A stretch of 10,393 bases of DNA, taken from positions 1 to 10,393 of the forward strand of contig SXHT01000313.1 of assembly GCA_005773095.1 (NCBI GenBank), written 5' to 3'. Shown piece after piece: positions 7,378-10,393 of this stretch. This DNA is from Planctomycetaceae bacterium. GTDB lineage: Bacteria; Planctomycetota; Planctomycetia; Pirellulales; PALSA-1355. Position 1 is the stretch's first letter. Each line of letters begins with the position of its first letter. The notes below the pieces were generated by a model, which was given only the letters and a program-made list of their open reading frames with translations, ran no database searches and was not told the DNA's origin. The position numbers and the translations under genes were made by a program.

Positions 7378-8103
7378 GTGGCGGCGGCTTACGTGATTCA
7401 CACTTCGGTTCGTGCATCGTCGCCCAACGTTTTGCTTGCGGAATTGGCCGCGGCTGCTCCGGTCGTGTTGCCGTCGCTGTTACTCTGTGATTTTGGCAAT
7501 TTAGCCGATGAGATCCGCCGCTTGGAGCAAGCTGGCGTTAAAGCCCTGCATTTGGACGTGATGGACGGCCATTTTGTGCCCAACCTCACGTATGGCCCGG
7601 GCATCGTCGAAGCCTGCCGCCGGGCGACCGACTTGCCGCTCGACTGCCATCTGATGATCTCCGAGCCACAGCGGTACATTGACGACTTTCGCAATGCGGG
7701 GGCCGACAGCCTGACCATTCACATTGAGGCGGTACCCGATCCACGGCCGCTGTTGGAGCGGATTCGCTCGCTGCGAGCCATGGCGGGTCTGGCGATTAAT
7801 CCAGGCACTCCGCTGGACGATATAACGGGTGTTTTGGACGCCTGCGATCTGCTGCTGGTGATGAGTGTGCAGCCCGGTTTTGGCGGCCAGAAATTTCAAC
7901 CGGTCGCACTGGAAAAACTCCGCAGGCTTCGCGAGATTGCCCCGTCTCGGGTGCTGCTCGAAGTCGATGGCGGCGTCAACGAATTTACCATCAAGAGCTG
8001 CGCCGAGGCGGGTGCTCGCATGTTTGTCGTCGGGTCGGCCATGTTTGGCGCCGATGATTACTCATCGAGCTTCCGGCAACTCAGCCAGTTGGCCCACGTT
8101 TAG
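7378..8103 (+). CDS. rpe: Ribulose-phosphate 3-epimerase
   Basis: The enzyme interconverts D-ribulose 5-phosphate and D-xylulose 5-phosphate in the pentose phosphate pathway, in the cytoplasm. All hallmarks are present in this 241-residue frame: LPSLLLCDF (31-39, Ser33), LHLDVMDGHFVPN (57-69, His58 and Asp60), CHLMISEP (90-97, His91), MSVQPGFGGQKF (162-173), LEVDGGVN (194-201, Asp198) and VVGSAMF (217-223). The metal set His58/Asp60/His91/Asp198 corresponds to the known one. The frame is closed by a TAA at 7258 and has no ATG before the core. The GTG at 7378 is the first usable start; GTG 7393 or TTG 7432 are alternatives, and none has a good Shine-Dalgarno. The family normally begins 5-8 residues before the first strand, so the first 20 or so residues may not be translated. 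The 225 bases between scpB and this gene hold no clear promoter or terminator. The next gene follows after 20 bases. Confidence 0.95.
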   Translation: MAAAYVIHTSVRASSPNVLLAELAAAAPVVLPSLLLCDFGNLADEIRRLEQAGVKALHLDVMDGHFVPNLTYGPGIVEACRRATDLPLDCHLMISEPQRYIDDFRNAGADSLTIHIEAVPDPRPLLERIRSLRAMAGLAINPGTPLDDITGVLDACDLLLVMSVQPGFGGQKFQPVALEKLRRLREIAPSRVLLEVDGGVNEFTIKSCAEAGARMFVVGSAMFGADDYSSSFRQLSQLAHV

Positions 8104-8107
8104 GAGG
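8103..8107 (+). promoter_or_regulatory. Strong Shine-Dalgarno for the phosphatase-like gene
   Basis: GGAGG overlaps the last base of the rpe stop codon and ends 16 bases before the ATG at 8124, a longer spacing than usual. An in-frame TAA at 8115-8117 rules out any earlier start, so the ATG at 8124 is the only option. The overlap suggests coupling to rpe translation. Confidence 0.5.
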
Positions 8108-8123
8108 AAACAAATAACGGACT

Positions 8124-8825
8124 ATGGTCCAATTCGTTCTGATACGTCCTGGCACGTCGGAGTATGACGAGCAGGGTCGAATCCAGGGCAACCTTGATAT
8201 CCCGCTGACGGAACAGGGGAAACGCGAGGTGCAACAAAGTATCGGCGAGCTCAAGCCCTTGGGACTGAGCGTGGTGTACTCCTCTTCGTGCAAGGCTTCC
8301 TGGCAAACTGCCAGCGCAATCGCCGCCGGATTGGGCATCAAAGCCAGGCAGCTCGAAACACTGCAAAACTTGAATCACGGTCTTTGGCAGGGAATGCAAG
8401 TCGAAGAGGTCAGGCGCAAACAACCCAAGGTGTTCCGCCAATGGCAAGAACGTCCGGAAATGGTCTGCCCGCCTGAAGGTGAATTGTTCGCCGACTGCCG
8501 CGACCGGGTCGAAGCTGCGCTGGTCAAGCTGCAGAAGAAACATCGCGAGGGAATCATTGGTATCGTCGCCGCCGAACCCTTGGCAAGCATGATCCACTGT
8601 ATCGTCGCCCACTGCGACACGGCCGACGACTGGAAGGCCAATCCCCAGGGGGCTGCCTGGGAAGTCGTGGGACAAAACCTTCGCTCGCCGATGCTCGTGA
8701 GCCAGGAGAAAACGGCCGCACGTGGGCATGCACCCACCCATGGCCACCAGAACGGTCGGGAGAATCATCACCAAAACGGAGCAAATCCGGGCAGCATTCC
8801 GGCTCCGGTTGCGTTAGAATCGTGA
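8124..8825 (+). CDS. Histidine-phosphatase-fold protein lacking catalytic residues (probable pseudoenzyme)
   Basis: This 233-residue protein aligns with the phosphoglycerate-mutase-like histidine phosphatase family along its first 190 residues. FVLIRPGTSEYDEQGRIQGN (4-23) stands where active members have LxRHGxTxxNxxGRxQG; then DIPLTEQGK (25-33), YSSSCKASWQTA (52-63), GLWQGM (86-91) and PPEGELFADCRDRV (116-129). The nucleophile His is Pro9; the second pocket Arg (SSDLxRAxQTA) is Ala58; the WEG acid is Gln89; and the second catalytic His (usually VSHG) is Ala149 or Ala150 in IVAAEPLAS. Only the first Arg (Arg8) remains. A phosphatase reaction is therefore unlikely; ligand binding or a regulatory partner role is inferred. 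Residues 200-220 are rich in His, Asn and Gly (GHAPTHGHQNGRENHHQNG). It lies 20 bases after rpe, suggesting co-expression with it; accD follows after 114 bases. Confidence 0.85.
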   Translation: MVQFVLIRPGTSEYDEQGRIQGNLDIPLTEQGKREVQQSIGELKPLGLSVVYSSSCKASWQTASAIAAGLGIKARQLETLQNLNHGLWQGMQVEEVRRKQPKVFRQWQERPEMVCPPEGELFADCRDRVEAALVKLQKKHREGIIGIVAAEPLASMIHCIVAHCDTADDWKANPQGAAWEVVGQNLRSPMLVSQEKTAARGHAPTHGHQNGRENHHQNGANPGSIPAPVALES

Positions 8826-8939
8826 CAGTGGCGCCTCTCCGGGAACGGCTGTGCGGAGCCGCGAACGGCCCGAAGCGGGGAACACGGGGCGCCCAACGCA
8901 CAAGCTGTCGGCCTTCGATCCGCAGTCCAAGTGTGAACG

Positions 8940-9791
8940 ATGTCAACAACCGATCAAGCCACGACGACTCCGCAATCCGGCATGAAGCGTCCCAAACGCG
9001 GTGTCCCGGAAGGATTGTGGGTACGCTGTCCAGGCTGCCAGGCGACGATCTTCCGCAAGGAGGCGGAAGCCAAACTGGGCGTCTGCCCAGAGTGCGATTA
9101 TCACTTTTACGTCTCGGCGCGCGAGCGGATACACCAGGTGCTCGACGACGGCACCTTCGAAGAGTGGGACGCCGAACTGACGCCGACGGATCCGCTGAAT
9201 TTTGAAGACAAGAGGCCTTATCGCGATCGCTTAATCGCCGAACAAGAACGAACCGGGTTGCGCGACGCGGCGTTAGTGGGCGAAGGGATGATTCGCGCGC
9301 GCCGCGTGGCCATCGCGATTACCGATTCCGCGTTCATCATGGGCAGTATGGGTTCGGTGGTGGGCGAAAAACTGACGCGCAGCATTGAACGCGCCACCGA
9401 ACATAAATTGCCGCTGATTATCATCAGCGCTTCCGGCGGCGGCGCTCGGATGCACGAAGGCATTTTGTCGTTGATGCAAATGGCCAAAGTCTCGGCCGCG
9501 CTGGCTCGATACGATCAGGCCGGCGGACTCTTCATCTCGGTGTTGACCAATCCGACGATGGGGGGCGTCGCCGCAAGCTTTGCCGCGCTAGGTGATCTAA
9601 CCTTTGCTGAACCGCGGGCGCTGATCGGCTTCGCCGGTCCACGCACCATTCAGGCCACGATCCGCATCGAGTTGCCCAAGGGTTTCCAAACCAGTGAGTT
9701 CCTGCTCGAACACGGCTACATCGACCGGATCGTTCGCCGCGCCGATCTAAAGAGCGAAATCGCCCGCTCGATCGACTACTGCGGTAAGTAG
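8940..9791 (+). CDS. accD: Acetyl-CoA carboxylase carboxyltransferase, beta subunit
   Basis: AccD pairs with AccA to move the carboxyl group from biotin to acetyl-CoA, giving malonyl-CoA for fatty acid synthesis. This 283-residue protein has the N-terminal zinc ribbon WVRCPGC (27-33) and CPEC (49-52), with Cys30/33/49/52. The crotonase-like core includes DSAFIMGSMGSVVGEK (129-144), SASGGGARMHEGILSLMQMAK (163-183), LTNPTMGGVAASFAALGD (202-219), AEPRALIGFAGPRTIQ (223-238) and LPKGFQTSEFLLEHGYIDRIV. The oxyanion loop SGGGARM has one more glycine than the common SGGARM. The residue count ends soon after the core, lacking the tail of E. coli AccD. The start ATG has no clear Shine-Dalgarno. The 114-base gap before it contains only a small hairpin CGGCT-N6-AGCCG (8846-8861) with no T-run. 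accA is not visible in the window. Confidence 0.96.
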   Translation: MSTTDQATTTPQSGMKRPKRGVPEGLWVRCPGCQATIFRKEAEAKLGVCPECDYHFYVSARERIHQVLDDGTFEEWDAELTPTDPLNFEDKRPYRDRLIAEQERTGLRDAALVGEGMIRARRVAIAITDSAFIMGSMGSVVGEKLTRSIERATEHKLPLIIISASGGGARMHEGILSLMQMAKVSAALARYDQAGGLFISVLTNPTMGGVAASFAALGDLTFAEPRALIGFAGPRTIQATIRIELPKGFQTSEFLLEHGYIDRIVRRADLKSEIARSIDYCGK

Positions 9792-9821
9792 CAGGCAGGC
9801 GGCGACCGTCGGCTGGAGTGA

Positions 9822-9851
9822 TTGAGCCCACCGCGTGTCCGGTGATAGACT
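9822..9851 (+). promoter_or_regulatory. Possible sigma-70-type promoter of the kinase gene
   Basis: TTGAGC and TAGACT, each 4/6 to consensus, are 18 bases apart and end about 75 bases before the kinase ATG. The -10 lies within a near-duplicated GGTGATA (9841 and 9852). The 134-base gap after accD holds nothing else notable. Weak evidence. Confidence 0.2.
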
Positions 9852-9925
9852 GGTGATATCGCTCGCGTCGGAGAGCCAACCAACCATCGTGCCTGGCATG
9901 CGCTAACTGCTGCCTGCTGACCAAC

Positions 9926-10393
9926 ATGAGCCTGCTCTCCAACTTCCGGTCGCTCTTCCAGGGCTCGGGCCGCGTCGATATTCGCCACCGCTTCGAGCTG
10001 CTCAAAGAGGCGATTTCCGGCACGATGTCCAAGTTCTACATGGCTCGAGATCGTCTTAACGATACTGTGATCGGACTCAAGATTCTAAATGTTGAGAAGA
10101 CCCATGCCTTCGAGCAGCGATTTCGCGGCCTCAACAAACCGTGCGAAGGAGAAATCGCGATCAAACTTGTGCATCCTCACATTGTGAAGACGATTGAGCA
10201 TGGTCTGACGACCAGCGGCGAGCAGTTCCTTGTGATGGAATACCTGGACGGGCCGGGGCTCAACTCGATGCTCGTGGCAAAGAGTCCCCTGCTCAACGGC
10301 AACCGTGTGACGATTATCCGCCAAACCGCGGAGGCACTGGCTGAGATTCATCGCTTGAAATTCATCCATCGCGACATCTGCCCGCGCAACATC
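9926..10393 (+). CDS. Serine/threonine protein kinase, atypical (partial, C-terminus beyond window)
   Basis: The first 156 codons of a eukaryote-like kinase are present, in frame to the window end. Seen: a degenerate glycine loop EAISGTMSKFYMARD (28-42), keeping only the middle Gly of GxGxxG; VIGLKIL (48-54) with ATP-binding Lys52; an unusual insert-like RFRGLNKPCEGEIAIKLVHPHIV (65-87), whose Glu74 or Glu76 would pair with the Lys; hinge LVMEYLDGPGL (102-112); and the catalytic loop FIHRDICPRNI (146-156) with Asp150 and Asn155. The usual Lys of HRDxKxxN is Cys152. DFG and the activation segment are outside the window, so activity cannot be judged. No N-terminal sensor or membrane segment precedes the kinase domain, which starts by residue 22. 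I chose this ATG because the kinase fold begins shortly after; no Shine-Dalgarno is visible. It probably phosphorylates proteins in signalling; targets unknown. Confidence 0.88.
   Translation, partial: MSLLSNFRSLFQGSGRVDIRHRFELLKEAISGTMSKFYMARDRLNDTVIGLKILNVEKTHAFEQRFRGLNKPCEGEIAIKLVHPHIVKTIEHGLTTSGEQFLVMEYLDGPGLNSMLVAKSPLLNGNRVTIIRQTAEALAEIHRLKFIHRDICPRNI

Noticed and set aside
8846..8861. Hairpin CGGCT-N6-AGCCG between the phosphatase-like gene and accD as a terminator
   Set aside because: The stem is only 5 base pairs and no T-run follows.
9532..10032. 166-codon minus-strand open frame from accD into the kinase gene
   Set aside because: It covers the ends of two supported plus-strand genes and is rich in Arg and Ser, as expected for an antisense shadow.

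Overview
The window looks like a piece of a GC-rich planctomycete chromosome, most likely from the Pirellulales side of the phylum. That placement is inferred from gene content. It rests on a cluster of Gfo/Idh/MocA oxidoreductase, xylose-isomerase-like TIM barrels and a mannose-6-phosphate-isomerase-like cupin, on a eukaryote-like Ser/Thr kinase of atypical sequence, and on generous intergenic spacing. No phylogenetic marker was tested.

Region 1 (1-4684, minus strand) is a tightly spaced run of five genes read right to left. They are a ManA-like cupin (4684-3437), a xylose-isomerase-type TIM barrel (3406-2381), a Gfo/Idh/MocA NAD(P)-dependent oxidoreductase (2325-1189), a small histidine-rich putative metal hydrolase resembling acyl-carrier-protein phosphodiesterase (1136-444), and a D-tagatose/D-psicose-3-epimerase-like protein cut off by the window start (447-1). 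Gaps are 30, 55, 52 and -4 bases, so one transcript is likely. Together they look like a pathway that oxidises, isomerises and epimerises an uncommon sugar or cyclitol. The substrate cannot be read from the sequence.

Region 2 (4685-6366) is gene-poor. It holds one minus-strand SAM-dependent methyltransferase (5716-5102) and three direct-orientation copies of a roughly 105-136 base intergenic repeat (4731-4866, 5761-5877, 6046-6153). Copy 1 is an imperfect palindrome with nested hairpins. Copies 1 and 2 begin 46 and 44 bases upstream of the start codons of the two neighbouring minus-strand genes.

Region 3 (6367-10393, plus strand) holds housekeeping and signalling genes: scpB (chromosome condensation), rpe (pentose phosphate/Calvin epimerase), a histidine-phosphatase-fold protein that has lost nearly all its catalytic residues, accD (fatty acid synthesis), and the first 156 codons of a Ser/Thr protein kinase with a degenerate glycine loop and a Cys in the catalytic loop.

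The strongest candidates for something undescribed are the intergenic repeat family, the apparent pseudophosphatase encoded directly after rpe, and the unassigned sugar operon. No CRISPR array, tRNA, rRNA, transposase or known defence system was seen.
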